DNA of 64,000 bases from CAYJLF01 sp964371055 (GCA_964371055.1 CAYJLF010000025.1:10029-74028), one strand, 5' to 3'; shown: positions 43,077-51,084, counted from the stretch's first letter. The notes: generated by a model not told the origin, from the sequence alone. Numbers and translations are program-made.

Positions 43077-44311
43077 ACATCCGAACAGACCGAGCGGCCG
43101 TGCTCACCGGCGCCGCCACGGCGTTGCTGGCACTGCTGACCATTCTCCCCGCGCCCGCCCGGCCGGAGGAGGGAACGCCCCCCCCGCCGATTCCGCGGGT
43201 GAAAGACATGAGCTATTACCTCGCTCTCGTCAACACGACGCTGCCTTCCTTTTCTTCTTCCATGATCACCGTTCCGAACGGACCCGACTGGATGGCCGGA
43301 AAGACCGTCGCCGCCGTGGCGGCGGCGATGCTGGACTCTCCTCCGGGCACCATCCTGACCAGCGGTCAGATCGTCATGGGATTCGACCCGCCGGACGGCC
43401 CCCGCTACATCAAGATCGACTTCGGCGACGCGTACATCCGTCACGCGAACCAGGACCGGTCGTTCCGCGCCGGTCTTCCCTGCACGGCCGTGCCGGCGAC
43501 CTCGGCGGACGCGGCTTTCACGGCCACGGTGGGGGCGCTCGGCCTGCCTACTTCCGAGTGGGACGCGCGCACCGTCGACCTGGTCATGGAACGGGGCGTC
43601 GACGGCGAGGCGCAGGACCCGACCCCGGAGCTGATCTGCCAGGTCGAGCGCATGGTCACGATGACGCGCAAAGCGGCCAACGGCTACCCGATCTTTGGCT
43701 CGATCGCCCGGGAGGCGATATCCAACGCTGGCGAGCGGGCACGGCTCCTGATCGAGTGGCCCCGGTTCGTCATGGCGACGGGGCTCGTCATGCGGACCCG
43801 CACCGAGGTGGTGGCCGACCTGGCCCAGCGGATCCTGGCCGCCGAGAGCAACGGGACCTCCCTCGGCGCTGAGGTCGATCTGGAGATCCGCCTCGGGTAC
43901 GCGCCGACGCCCGAGGGGTACGTGCCGGTCGCACGGGCGGCCTTCCTCGACATCTATGCCCGCTTCCCCGGGCAAGTCGTGAACATGCCCCTGGCGTACA
44001 ACCCGTCGTCGGAAGTGGCAACACCGGGGTCGATCGCCGAGGTGCAATTCCGGACCCGGATCGATCCGGTCGGCGGGATTGCGGTCGCGGAGTTCTTCCT
44101 GCCGCGGCCCGAGTCCGTTCGCCTCGCGATCGTCGACGTCACTGGCCGCGAGGTCGCGACGGTGGCGGATGGCGCCTTCTCCGCGGGCTGGCACCAGGTT
44201 TCCTGGAACCTTCGCGACCGCGAAAATCGGCGTGTTTCTTCGGGCGTTTACTTCGCCCGGCTCGAGGCCGGCCGGGAGAGTCCCACGCGCAAGCTGCTGG
44301 TCGTGCATTGA
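43073..44311 (+). CDS. Exported protein with C-terminal FlgD-Ig/sorting domain, partner of the DUF6345-like protein
   Basis: A 412-residue protein whose ATG overlaps the previous stop (ATGA) and which repeats the same opening residues, MNIRT, before its signal peptide (VLTGAATALLALLTILPAPA). Residues about 40-320 show no family I recognise; they contain YIKIDFGDAYIRHANQDRSF and an all-helical stretch around LICQVERMVTMTRKAANGYP. The C-terminus (about 325-412) is a FlgD-Ig/T9SS type A-like domain: VRLAIVDVTGREVATVADGA, FSAGWHQVSWNLRDRENRRV, SSGVYFARLEAG, ending RKLLVVH. The protein is thus probably cell-surface attached or secreted. Confidence 0.8.
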   Translation: MNIRTDRAAVLTGAATALLALLTILPAPARPEEGTPPPPIPRVKDMSYYLALVNTTLPSFSSSMITVPNGPDWMAGKTVAAVAAAMLDSPPGTILTSGQIVMGFDPPDGPRYIKIDFGDAYIRHANQDRSFRAGLPCTAVPATSADAAFTATVGALGLPTSEWDARTVDLVMERGVDGEAQDPTPELICQVERMVTMTRKAANGYPIFGSIAREAISNAGERARLLIEWPRFVMATGLVMRTRTEVVADLAQRILAAESNGTSLGAEVDLEIRLGYAPTPEGYVPVARAAFLDIYARFPGQVVNMPLAYNPSSEVATPGSIAEVQFRTRIDPVGGIAVAEFFLPRPESVRLAIVDVTGREVATVADGAFSAGWHQVSWNLRDRENRRVSSGVYFARLEAGRESPTRKLLVVH

Positions 44312-44347
44312 TCCGCGAGCACGCCGGACGGGCCCTCGACGAGAGCA

Positions 44348-44376
44348 TTGCGCGCGGCTTCGAGGAGTGCCATACT
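44348..44376 (+). promoter_or_regulatory. Candidate promoter for the cysteine-repeat surface protein
   Basis: TTGCGC (44348-44353; 4/6), exactly 17 bases, CATACT (44371-44376; 4/6). The predicted start is about 52 bases before ATG 44429. It suggests that 44429-46186 is transcribed separately from 42186-44311. Confidence 0.45.
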
Positions 44377-44428
44377 CTCTGGTGCTCCTCAATGGCGATC
44401 GGTACCGGCGTGTCCGTAGGAGGACCTC

Positions 44429-46186
44429 ATGAGCACCATCGGCGGAACCCGTTTGCGCGTCGACGGGGTGGTTGTAGCCCTTCTGCTCTCGCTGGCCGCC
44501 GCGCGGACGGCCTCGGCTGCCGACATGCGACCGACGGGGACGAACTACACCGCCGATCGTGGCGGACGTCCCAGCCTGACGACCCCGGCCGCGAGCGCGG
44601 CGGAACTCCTGCAGTGCCTGCTCGGCCCGGACGTCACCGTGACGAATGCTGTCCTCGTCGGTGCGACGCAAGCGGCGGGCACGTTCGTTGGAGCTCTCGG
44701 CGTGATCGGCTTCGATCAGGGGATCATCCTGAGTTCAGGTGACATCGGCACTCTCGCGGGTCCGAATGTTGGCGATGCCGCCTCGACCGTCAACCTGACG
44801 CCGGGGGATCCCGACCTCGACGCGCTCATCCCCGGATACACGACCTTCGACGCGGTCGTTCTCGAGTTTGACTTCACCTGCCCGGCCGCCCAGGATGTCT
44901 TGTTCCAATACGTCTTCGGCTCCGAGGAGTACAACGAGTGGGTCGACAGCCCGTTCAACGATGTCTTCGGATTCTTCCTGAACGGTACGAACATCGCGCG
45001 GGCGCCGGCCGGCTGCAGCAACGCCGGGGCGCCAGTCTCGATCAACCATGTGAACTGTGGCAATCCCTACTCGGGCGCCGGGCCGAACTGCAACTGCTAC
45101 CGGAACAACGACCTCGACGACGGTGGCGGTTTCATCGACACGGAGCTGGATGGCTTGACCCAGGTGTTTTTCGCCTCCGGCACGATTCTCCCGGGCACCA
45201 ATCACATCAAGATCGCGATCGCCGACGCGGGTGACCAGGTCCTGGACTCCGATGTCATGATCCGTTGCCAGAGCTTCACCTGCGGGTCTGCGCCCGTCAC
45301 CGGAGCCTGTTGTCTCCCCTCGGGGCAGTGCATCACGCTGACGAATGGCGACTGCACCGCCAACGGCGGGACGTATCACGGTGACCACGCTCCGTGCGTG
45401 CCCAGCCCGTGCGGAACGGCCTTCGGCGCCTGCTGTTTTCCGGACATGTCGTGCGAGGTCGAGGATCCCGATATGTGTGGGGTGAACGGTGGCATCTATC
45501 AGGGCGACGGGACGCCCTGCGTGCCCAACCCGTGCGGTGCGGCCATCGGCGCCTGCTGCTACGGCGACGGGCAGTGTGTTCTCACGGATCCGTTTGGCTG
45601 CGGTGGCATGTACATGGGCGATTGGACCGCCTGCGATCCCAATCCGTGTGGCGACCTGACCGGAGCATGCTGCGCCGATGCCGCGATCTGCGAAATCCAG
45701 CTCATGAGTCATTGCGGCGACGTGTTCATGGGCGTCGGGACGACGTGCGATCCGAATCCGTGCGAGGCCATCGTCGGCGCCTGCTGCCATGACAATGGGA
45801 CCTGTCAGGTCACGCTTGAGGTCGACTGCGGCGACCTGTACATGGGAGCCCGCACGGTGTGCGATCCCAACCCGTGTTTGACGGCCGGCGTGCCCGAGCC
45901 CCCGTCCGCCGACGCGCTTTCCATCCGCCCGTCCCCGAACCCCTCCGCCCGCGGCACAATCATGCTGGTCTCGGGACCGGCGGGGTCCTCCGCGCGGATT
46001 GTCGTGTTCGACGCATCGGGCCGGGTCGTGCGGCAGCTCTGGCAGGGTGCGCTGAGCGGGCAGGCGTTCGGTGTGACCTGGGACGGCAGGGATGACTCCG
46101 GCCGAGAAGTCCCGGCCGGCGTGTATCTGCTGAGGCTGACCACCCCGGCGGCGGAGACGACGAGCAGGGTTGTGGTGGCGCGCTAG
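44429..46186 (+). CDS. Choice-of-anchor-L surface protein with five cysteine repeats and sorting domain
   Basis: A 585-residue exported protein; ATG 44429 with GGAGGA upstream and signal segment VVVALLLSLAAARTASA. Residues about 45-285 form a choice-of-anchor-L domain: FDQGIILSSGDIGTLAGPN, FDAVVLEFDFTCPAAQDVLF, QYVFGSEEYNEWVDSPFNDV, FGFFLNGTNIA. Then come five tandem repeats of about 37-42 residues, each with a G-A-C-C start and a C-x-P-x-P-C end (e.g. IGACCYGDGQC ... ACDPNPCG), about 290-485. The C-terminus (about 500-585) is a FlgD-Ig-like sorting domain (IVVFDASGRVVRQLWQGALS, GREVPAGVYLLRL). Six conserved cysteines per repeat suggest disulfide-stabilised modules outside the cell. Confidence 0.88.
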   Translation: MSTIGGTRLRVDGVVVALLLSLAAARTASAADMRPTGTNYTADRGGRPSLTTPAASAAELLQCLLGPDVTVTNAVLVGATQAAGTFVGALGVIGFDQGIILSSGDIGTLAGPNVGDAASTVNLTPGDPDLDALIPGYTTFDAVVLEFDFTCPAAQDVLFQYVFGSEEYNEWVDSPFNDVFGFFLNGTNIARAPAGCSNAGAPVSINHVNCGNPYSGAGPNCNCYRNNDLDDGGGFIDTELDGLTQVFFASGTILPGTNHIKIAIADAGDQVLDSDVMIRCQSFTCGSAPVTGACCLPSGQCITLTNGDCTANGGTYHGDHAPCVPSPCGTAFGACCFPDMSCEVEDPDMCGVNGGIYQGDGTPCVPNPCGAAIGACCYGDGQCVLTDPFGCGGMYMGDWTACDPNPCGDLTGACCADAAICEIQLMSHCGDVFMGVGTTCDPNPCEAIVGACCHDNGTCQVTLEVDCGDLYMGARTVCDPNPCLTAGVPEPPSADALSIRPSPNPSARGTIMLVSGPAGSSARIVVFDASGRVVRQLWQGALSGQAFGVTWDGRDDSGREVPAGVYLLRLTTPAAETTSRVVVAR

Positions 46187-46298
46187 CGGGGCGAAGGAGA
46201 AGTAGCGTCGCTCACCCCGCGCCGGGCCGCATCGTCGGGCGCGTGACGGGACCTCGCCGCGGAATCGCGCCGGCTCTTGAACCATCCGGGCGATCGAG

Positions 46299-46316
46299 CG
46301 GCCCGGACACGGGCCG
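46299..46316. terminator. Hairpin between convergent genes
   Basis: CGGCCCG, 4-base loop GACA, CGGGCCG (46299-46316): a perfect 7-bp stem in the 169-base gap between the plus-strand gene ending at 46186 and the minus-strand gene ending at 46356. No T-run follows on either strand. A bidirectional terminator is plausible from position. Confidence 0.35.
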
Positions 46317-46355
46317 GTGGCCGATCTCTTCCGTGCCCCGCTGCGAAAACCCCGC

Positions 46356-46883
46356 TCAGGCCCCCTTCACCCACTGAATCGAGCTGACCGTGGGATCGAA
46401 GTCCCGCGCCATCCCTTCCAGCAGGAGGACCCACGGACCGACCTGGTAGAGGAAGTAGTCCTTCCCCTCGCCGTCGATCTTCCAGCCCGGCTGCCCCGCG
46501 ATCGTGAGGGGCGCGGCTGCCTTGAAGAGGCCCTGGGCGCCGCGTGCGCTCGCCTCGACGGCGCCGGCCGCCGCCTGCGCACCGGCCGCGGCCGGGTACT
46601 TCGCGGCGTAGACCGTGATCCGGATCTGTCCCGGAGCGCCGTACGCGGCCACCCAGCTATCGACCGGAGCCGACGCGCCGGGCAGGACGGCGGAGACCAT
46701 CGACTGCGACTCCGCGTGCCGGAAGAGCTGGACCTGCTGAAGGGGACCGATCGCCGCCGGTGCCGCCGCGTCGAGCGGCTTCGAGGCGCAGCCCCAGAGG
46801 ATCAGCCCCGCGGCCAGGGACAAGAGAGCGACGCCGACCGAAGCCGGACGCGACGCTCGATGGGAGGAGAGTTGGTGGTTCAT
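46356..46883 (-). CDS. Putative lipoprotein of unknown function
   Basis: A 175-residue lipoprotein: hydrophobic stretch VGVALLSLAAGLILWGC with lipobox Cys32, then an Ala-rich mature part (FRHAESQSMVSAVLPGASAP, AYGAPGQIRITVYAAKYPAA, FKAAAPLTIAGQPGWKIDGE, GKDYFLYQVGPWVLLLEGMA). I do not recognise the family. Upstream on the minus strand a perfect TTGACA box is followed 17 bases later by CAGATT, and the ATG comes only 8 bases after that with no Shine-Dalgarno sequence, so the message is probably leaderless. It is divergent from the permease at 46991. Confidence 0.78.
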   Translation of the reverse strand: MNHQLSSHRASRPASVGVALLSLAAGLILWGCASKPLDAAAPAAIGPLQQVQLFRHAESQSMVSAVLPGASAPVDSWVAAYGAPGQIRITVYAAKYPAAAGAQAAAGAVEASARGAQGLFKAAAPLTIAGQPGWKIDGEGKDYFLYQVGPWVLLLEGMARDFDPTVSSIQWVKGA

Positions 46884-46891
46884 GGTCCGAG

Positions 46892-46920
46892 AATCTGTGG
46901 GTCCGGGGAGGCGCTGTCAA
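46892..46920 (-). promoter_or_regulatory. Sigma-70-type promoter of the minus-strand lipoprotein gene (leaderless)
   Basis: On the minus strand: TTGACA (plus coordinates 46915-46920, perfect consensus), 17-base spacer, CAGATT (46892-46897). The start codon ATG (46881-46883) lies 8 bases beyond the -10, so transcription would begin at or next to the A of ATG. Confidence 0.55.
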
Positions 46921-46953
46921 GGCTCGGGTGCAGCCGGCCGCTTGTCGGGCCGC

Positions 46954-46982
46954 TTGTCCCGCCGCGGCCCCTCTGTCATGGT
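46954..46982 (+). promoter_or_regulatory. Candidate promoter of the AmpG-like permease (leaderless)
   Basis: TTGTCC (46954-46959), 17-base spacer, CATGGT (46977-46982), then 8 bases to ATG 46991. There is no Shine-Dalgarno sequence before the ATG. The geometry equals that of the divergent minus-strand promoter 30 bases away. Confidence 0.4.
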
Positions 46983-46990
46983 ACCCGCCG

Positions 46991-48253
46991 ATGACGAACG
47001 AACGATCCACGCCACCGGCCGCGGCGACCCCGATTCCGGGCGCCGGCGGAGTCGGCACGGACAAGCTGCCGCTGCGGCGGCTCCTCTTCTGGGTCTCCCT
47101 CCTCTACTTCGCGGAGGGATTTCCGTTCGGGATCGTCTACGACCTCCTTCCCGTCTACTTCCGCACCGCCGGCGTCTCGCTGAAAGAGATCGGGCTCCTC
47201 AGTCTCTTGGGACTGCCGTGGAGCCTCAAGGTCTTCTGGTCGCCGCTCATCGACCGCTTCGGCGACCGGCGTCGCTGGATCCAGGGTTGCCTGGCCGGAA
47301 TGACGATCATCCTGCTCCTCCTCCCCTTCTTCCCGCCCAGCTCGATGGGGCTGGCGCTGCGCCTGCTTCTGATCTCCTTCACCGTCCTGTCGGCGACCCA
47401 GGACATCGCCATCGACGCGCAGACTGTCGGGCTCGCTGGAGGAGGACAGGAAGGACCGGTGAACTCCGTGCGGGTCGCCGCCTACCGCGTCGCCCTCATT
47501 GTCGCCGGCGGTGGACTGGTCGCCCTCGCGGGGTTCTTCTCCTGGCCCGTGTTGCTGCGCGTCGCGGGCGTGATCATGGCCCTGCTCGCCCTGGCGGTCC
47601 GCGCTACGCCGCGGGTCGAGATCTCGCCCGAAGCGCGGCGGGCCGTCTTCCGCCCGCTCTGGTGGTGGCTGAAGCGCCGCGGTGCGGTGGCCGTCTTCGC
47701 GTTCATCCTCACCTACAAGGTCGGGGATGCCAGCATGGGTCCGATGGTCAAGCCGTTCTGGCTCGATCGGGGTCTCACGCCGGCCGAGGTCGGACTCATC
47801 TCCACCACCTTCGGCATGCTGGCGAGCGTGGCGGGCGCGCTGGTCGGCGGCGCCTGGATCGCGCGGATCGGGATCTTTCGCGGACTCTGGTTGCTCGGCC
47901 TGCTCCAGGCTCTCTCCAATCTCGGTTATGCCACCGTCGCCTGGGCCGACCTCGGGCGTGGCTACGTCTATGCCGCGTCGGTCTTCGAGAGCTTCACCGC
48001 GGGATTGGGGACCGCCGCCTTCCTCTCCTTCCTGATGCGCGCCTGCGATCCTGCTCATGCCGCGGTCCAGTACGCGCTCCTCTCCGCCATCTTCGGCTTC
48101 TCGCGGTCGATCTCGGGCGCCTTCAGCGGTTGGGCCACCGAGAGGCTCGGCTACGGCGACTACTTCGGCCTCACCTTCCTGTTGGCGTTCCCCGCCTACC
48201 TTCTCCTCCCGTGGGTGCGGGGCTGGACGCGCCGGACGGGGGAGGGGGCTTGA
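46991..48253 (+). CDS. AmpG-like major facilitator permease
   Basis: A 420-residue inner-membrane transporter with about 12 transmembrane helices. The N-terminal half shows the AmpG-family pattern LLYFAEGFPFGIVYDLLPVY, GLLSLLGLPWSLKVFWSPLI and DRFGDRRRWIQ (the MFS loop 2-3 motif), then VLSATQDIAIDAQTVGL, characteristic of AmpG/SLC33-like proteins. AmpG imports anhydromuropeptides for peptidoglycan recycling; whether this member does so is inferred. No recycling enzyme (AmpD, NagZ) is adjacent. An extended, Pro/Ala-rich N-terminus (1-25) precedes the first helix. Confidence 0.87.
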   Translation: MTNERSTPPAAATPIPGAGGVGTDKLPLRRLLFWVSLLYFAEGFPFGIVYDLLPVYFRTAGVSLKEIGLLSLLGLPWSLKVFWSPLIDRFGDRRRWIQGCLAGMTIILLLLPFFPPSSMGLALRLLLISFTVLSATQDIAIDAQTVGLAGGGQEGPVNSVRVAAYRVALIVAGGGLVALAGFFSWPVLLRVAGVIMALLALAVRATPRVEISPEARRAVFRPLWWWLKRRGAVAVFAFILTYKVGDASMGPMVKPFWLDRGLTPAEVGLISTTFGMLASVAGALVGGAWIARIGIFRGLWLLGLLQALSNLGYATVAWADLGRGYVYAASVFESFTAGLGTAAFLSFLMRACDPAHAAVQYALLSAIFGFSRSISGAFSGWATERLGYGDYFGLTFLLAFPAYLLLPWVRGWTRRTGEGA

Positions 48254-48685
48254 GTTGCCACGAGCGAGGCGGGGTCGGGGCGGAGGGCGCTGGCGCGGCG
48301 GGGCCGTGACCGCGCACTGCAGCGGGGACCGGTGTACCTCGCTGCTCGGGAGGGGACGATCCTCGGGTCCGCGACCGCGAGCGTGCCCCGATGGGAGGAG
48401 GCGAGGCGGGGGAAGTGGACGGACGGTGACGGCGGGAGTAGACTCTTGTCGTGGTTTGACTAAGCTGGCGAGTGCCGGGAACGAACGTGGTGGTGCGGTG
48501 AGGGGTGGGGCTGCCAGAAGACAACGGAGTCGATCGGTCCGGTGTCGTACGAGTGCCGGGCGAGCACTACCGCCGATGTTTCCATACCGTCGTGGCGACC
48601 TGGTCCCAGCGACTGCCGGCCGCCGATCGTGGCGACTGCCTTCGATCGATTCCGCAGGTGAAGAGCTAGACCGGGGGAGGGCAAG
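48254..48685 (+). other. Intergenic region, 432 bases, upstream of the RCC1-like gene
   Basis: No open frame here looks like a gene: possible frames are short, Arg/Gly/Ser-rich and lack ribosome binding sites. The only signals I see are the promoter-like pair at 48416-48444 and a TTGACT box at 48456-48461 without a good -10. If that promoter is used, the RCC1-like message has a 5' leader of about 235 bases. Confidence 0.5.
48416..48444 (+). promoter_or_regulatory. Candidate promoter with long leader for the RCC1-like gene
   Basis: TGGACG (48416-48421; 4/6), 17-base spacer, TAGACT (48439-48444; 4/6). It is the best sigma-70-like pair in the 432-base gap. Predicted start about 48451, leaving a ~235-base untranslated leader. 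Confidence 0.4.
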
Positions 48686-50713
48686 ATGAGCAAACGCCAC
48701 AATGCGTTCCGTGTAATCGGGCTCTTGGTGCTTCTCTTGGCCGGCCAGGTCGCCGTCGCACTGGCCGGTGGAGTTGTGCGGAGCTGGGGCCAGCAGATCG
48801 TTCCGGAACCAGCTCTCCTCGACAGTCTGGCCGCGGTGGCCGCCGGGCAGACGCACACGCTGGGTCTGCGCGCAGACGGATCCGTCGTCGCGTGGGGCCT
48901 CAACGAGTACGGGCAGTGTAATGTTCCCGAACCCAATCAGGACTTCATTGCGGTGTCCGCGGGCGGTTCGCACAGTCTGGGGCTGAAGAGCGACGGACAC
49001 ATCGTGGCTTGGGGAATCAACCAATATGGCGAGTGCGATGTCCCTGAGCCTAACGAGGGCTTCGTGGGAATCGCTGGAGGCCGTCTTCACTCCCTCGGTC
49101 TCAAGGCGGATGGCCGAGTCATCGGATGGGGCCGTTGCGGATCCGGCCAGTGCACACCTCCCGACCCGAACCAGATCTTCACCACGGTGGCGGCGGGTTC
49201 GCTCCATAGCCTGGGACTGACGATACGGGGATCGATTGTCGCCTGGGGCAGTAACGTCGACGGGCAGTGTGCCGTCCCGGAGCCGAACGAGGGATTCGTC
49301 GCGATCGGGGCGGGCGCCAATCACTCGCTGGCCGTTCGGTCCGATGGCAGCGTGGTCACATGGGGCAGCGGGTGGGGAGGCGCCTTGTTGGTGCCGGAGC
49401 CGAACTCCGGGTTCGTGCGGGTCACGGGGGGCTATGGCTACAGCGCTGGACTGAAGGCGGGCGGACAAGTCGTGACCTGGGGTTCCAACTGGTACGGCCA
49501 GTGCGATGTCCCGGCTCCCAATAGTGGTTTCACCGCTATCTCGTGCGGCTGGCAGCACATGGTTGGTCTGCGGGCGGATCGGGTGCCGATCGCCTGGGGC
49601 AACAACAACCGATCGCAGTGCGGGGTTCCCGCGGCCAACGAGAACTTCGTGGCTGTCGCGGCTGGAGTCGAGCAGAGCCTCGCGCTGACCCTGGATGGCA
49701 CGATCGTGACTTGGGGGGGCGGCGCCGGAGCAGTTCCGGTTCCGGAGCCGAACGCCGGCTTCATCGCGATCGCGGCCGGTGACTACCACAGTCTGGCACT
49801 ACGCGCAGACAGCTCGGTGGTGGCGTGGGGATCGAACAGCCATGGGCAGTGCGACGTGCCTGAACCGAATCGCGGCTTCGTGGCCGTTGACGGTGGGTAT
49901 CACTCCAGCCTCGGCCTGACGGGCGATGGCCGGGTCATTGTCTGGGGATCTCAGGGGTCCGTTCCAGCGCCCAATGCCGATTTCGTGGCGATCGCGGCCG
50001 GTACGGAGTGTGCGATGGCGCTCAAGTCGAGCGGCACGATCGTGGCGTGGGGCTGGAACGAGTATGGCCAATGCGATGTCCCTGAGCCCAACGCGGGTTT
50101 CGTGGGAATCGGCAGCGCGGGTTGGTACAACGTCGGGATCCGATCGGACGGCAGTGTCCTGGTCTGGGGCTGGACGATCTTCGGTGAGGACGACGTTCCG
50201 GAACCGAATGAGGGGTTCCTCGCCGTGTCTTGCGGTCAGGACCATATTCTGGGGCTCAAGGAAGGCGGCATCATCGTTCCATGGGGCCGGAGCCACTGGG
50301 GGCTGAGCACACCGCCGGAGCCGAACTCGGGCTATGTGGCGATCGCGGCGGGCGATACGCACAACCTTGCCGCGCGAGGCGGTGCTGTCAGTGAGGTGCA
50401 ATGGCTGCCGCAGCGCGGCCACATCTCGGCTGACCGGCCGAGCATCGTGTCGATCGCTCCGAACCCCGCAGACCGGTTCGCCTTTTTGCAGGTCAGTTTT
50501 GCGAGCTCCGGGGATACTCGCCTGGAAGTCTTCAACCCGATGGGACGGAGGGTTCGATCGTACATGTTTGGAGAGATGCCCGCCGGGTTGCATCGGTTCG
50601 AGTGCGGGCTTCGCGACCTGCCCGAGAACGACGCCGGGTCCGGCGTGTACTTTCTCCGCCTCAGCGACCGCCGCGGCGCGTCTGCGGGGGTGAAACTCGT
50701 GGTCGTGAGGTGA
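48686..50713 (+). CDS. Exported RCC1-like 14-repeat protein with C-terminal sorting domain
   Basis: A 675-residue exported protein: ATG 48686 after GGGGGAGGGCAAG, signal peptide VIGLLVLLLAGQVAVALAGG. Residues about 30-570 are 14 tandem RCC1-type repeats of about 39 residues (117 bases) with the pattern V-A-W-G-x-N-x-x-G-Q-C-x-V-P-E-P-N, F-V-A-I-A-A-G, H-S-L-G-L-x-x-D-G. This predicts two seven-bladed beta-propellers or one long propeller array. The C-terminus (about 590-675) is a sorting-type beta domain: VSIAPNPADRFAFLQVSF, TRLEVFNPMGRRVRSYMFGE, GSGVYFLRLSDRRGASAG. The 'PEPN' turn in nearly every repeat is distinctive. Ligand unknown. Confidence 0.9.
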   Translation: MSKRHNAFRVIGLLVLLLAGQVAVALAGGVVRSWGQQIVPEPALLDSLAAVAAGQTHTLGLRADGSVVAWGLNEYGQCNVPEPNQDFIAVSAGGSHSLGLKSDGHIVAWGINQYGECDVPEPNEGFVGIAGGRLHSLGLKADGRVIGWGRCGSGQCTPPDPNQIFTTVAAGSLHSLGLTIRGSIVAWGSNVDGQCAVPEPNEGFVAIGAGANHSLAVRSDGSVVTWGSGWGGALLVPEPNSGFVRVTGGYGYSAGLKAGGQVVTWGSNWYGQCDVPAPNSGFTAISCGWQHMVGLRADRVPIAWGNNNRSQCGVPAANENFVAVAAGVEQSLALTLDGTIVTWGGGAGAVPVPEPNAGFIAIAAGDYHSLALRADSSVVAWGSNSHGQCDVPEPNRGFVAVDGGYHSSLGLTGDGRVIVWGSQGSVPAPNADFVAIAAGTECAMALKSSGTIVAWGWNEYGQCDVPEPNAGFVGIGSAGWYNVGIRSDGSVLVWGWTIFGEDDVPEPNEGFLAVSCGQDHILGLKEGGIIVPWGRSHWGLSTPPEPNSGYVAIAAGDTHNLAARGGAVSEVQWLPQRGHISADRPSIVSIAPNPADRFAFLQVSFASSGDTRLEVFNPMGRRVRSYMFGEMPAGLHRFECGLRDLPENDAGSGVYFLRLSDRRGASAGVKLVVVR

Positions 50714-50870
50714 TCTCGGCGCCGAGCGATCTGCTGAGGTCGTCCTCGACGAACTCGCGCGAGGCCGTAACAACAACGATGCAGAACCCGTCTGACTTCT
50801 CGTTCGTCGTGGTCATAGTCAGCCTCTGACCCCGCCCCCGCCACGGCTGCGCCCGCCGCCGCTCCCCTCC

Positions 50871-50909
50871 TGTGTCATGAATCGCTACACAATGTCCTGT
50901 ATCGGGACA
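50871..50909 (+). promoter_or_regulatory. Candidate upstream activator sites (two adjacent dyads)
   Basis: TGTGT-N11-ACACA (50871-50891) and TGTCC-TGTATCG-GGACA (50893-50909), both with perfect 5-base arms, lie one base apart. They are about 95-130 bases upstream of the sigma-54-like -24 element, the normal distance for enhancer-binding-protein sites. Which of the two NtrC-type regulators in the window (54729, 60942) would bind is unknown. Confidence 0.45.
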
Positions 50910-51000
50910 GACCCCTCTCGGCAGTTTGGGGCAGCAGACCCAGTATCAGCATAACTTCAATTTACACAATAAGATACATGGTCCTCGCCAATCTCCGCGC

Positions 51001-51017
51001 CCGGCACGATCGTTGCA
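51001..51017 (+). promoter_or_regulatory. Sigma-54 (RpoN) type promoter
   Basis: CCGGCACGATCGTTGCA. Against the consensus TGGCACG-N4-TTGCA it has GGCACG, the right 4-base gap and a perfect TTGCA; only the first T is a C. The invariant GG and GC are 10 bases apart. The predicted start is about 51029, some 55 bases before the receiver-like gene. Confidence 0.68.
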
Positions 51018-51084
51018 TTAACCCCACCCAGGTGATCTTCGACGCCGCACGCGACCGATGCGTCGTGGCCGCAGGGAGACCGGA

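Larger units (their letters stand above)
50714..51084 (+). other. Regulatory intergenic region, 371 bases, partly AT-rich
   Basis: No gene is visible. The right half is much more AT-rich than anything nearby (TTCAATTTACACAATAAG around 50956-50973). It contains two dyads (TGTGT-N11-ACACA at 50871-50891; TGTCC-N7-GGACA at 50893-50909) and a sigma-54-like promoter at 51001-51017, all reported separately. The layout (activator sites, AT-rich bendable spacer, -24/-12 box) matches an enhancer-dependent promoter. Confidence 0.6.
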
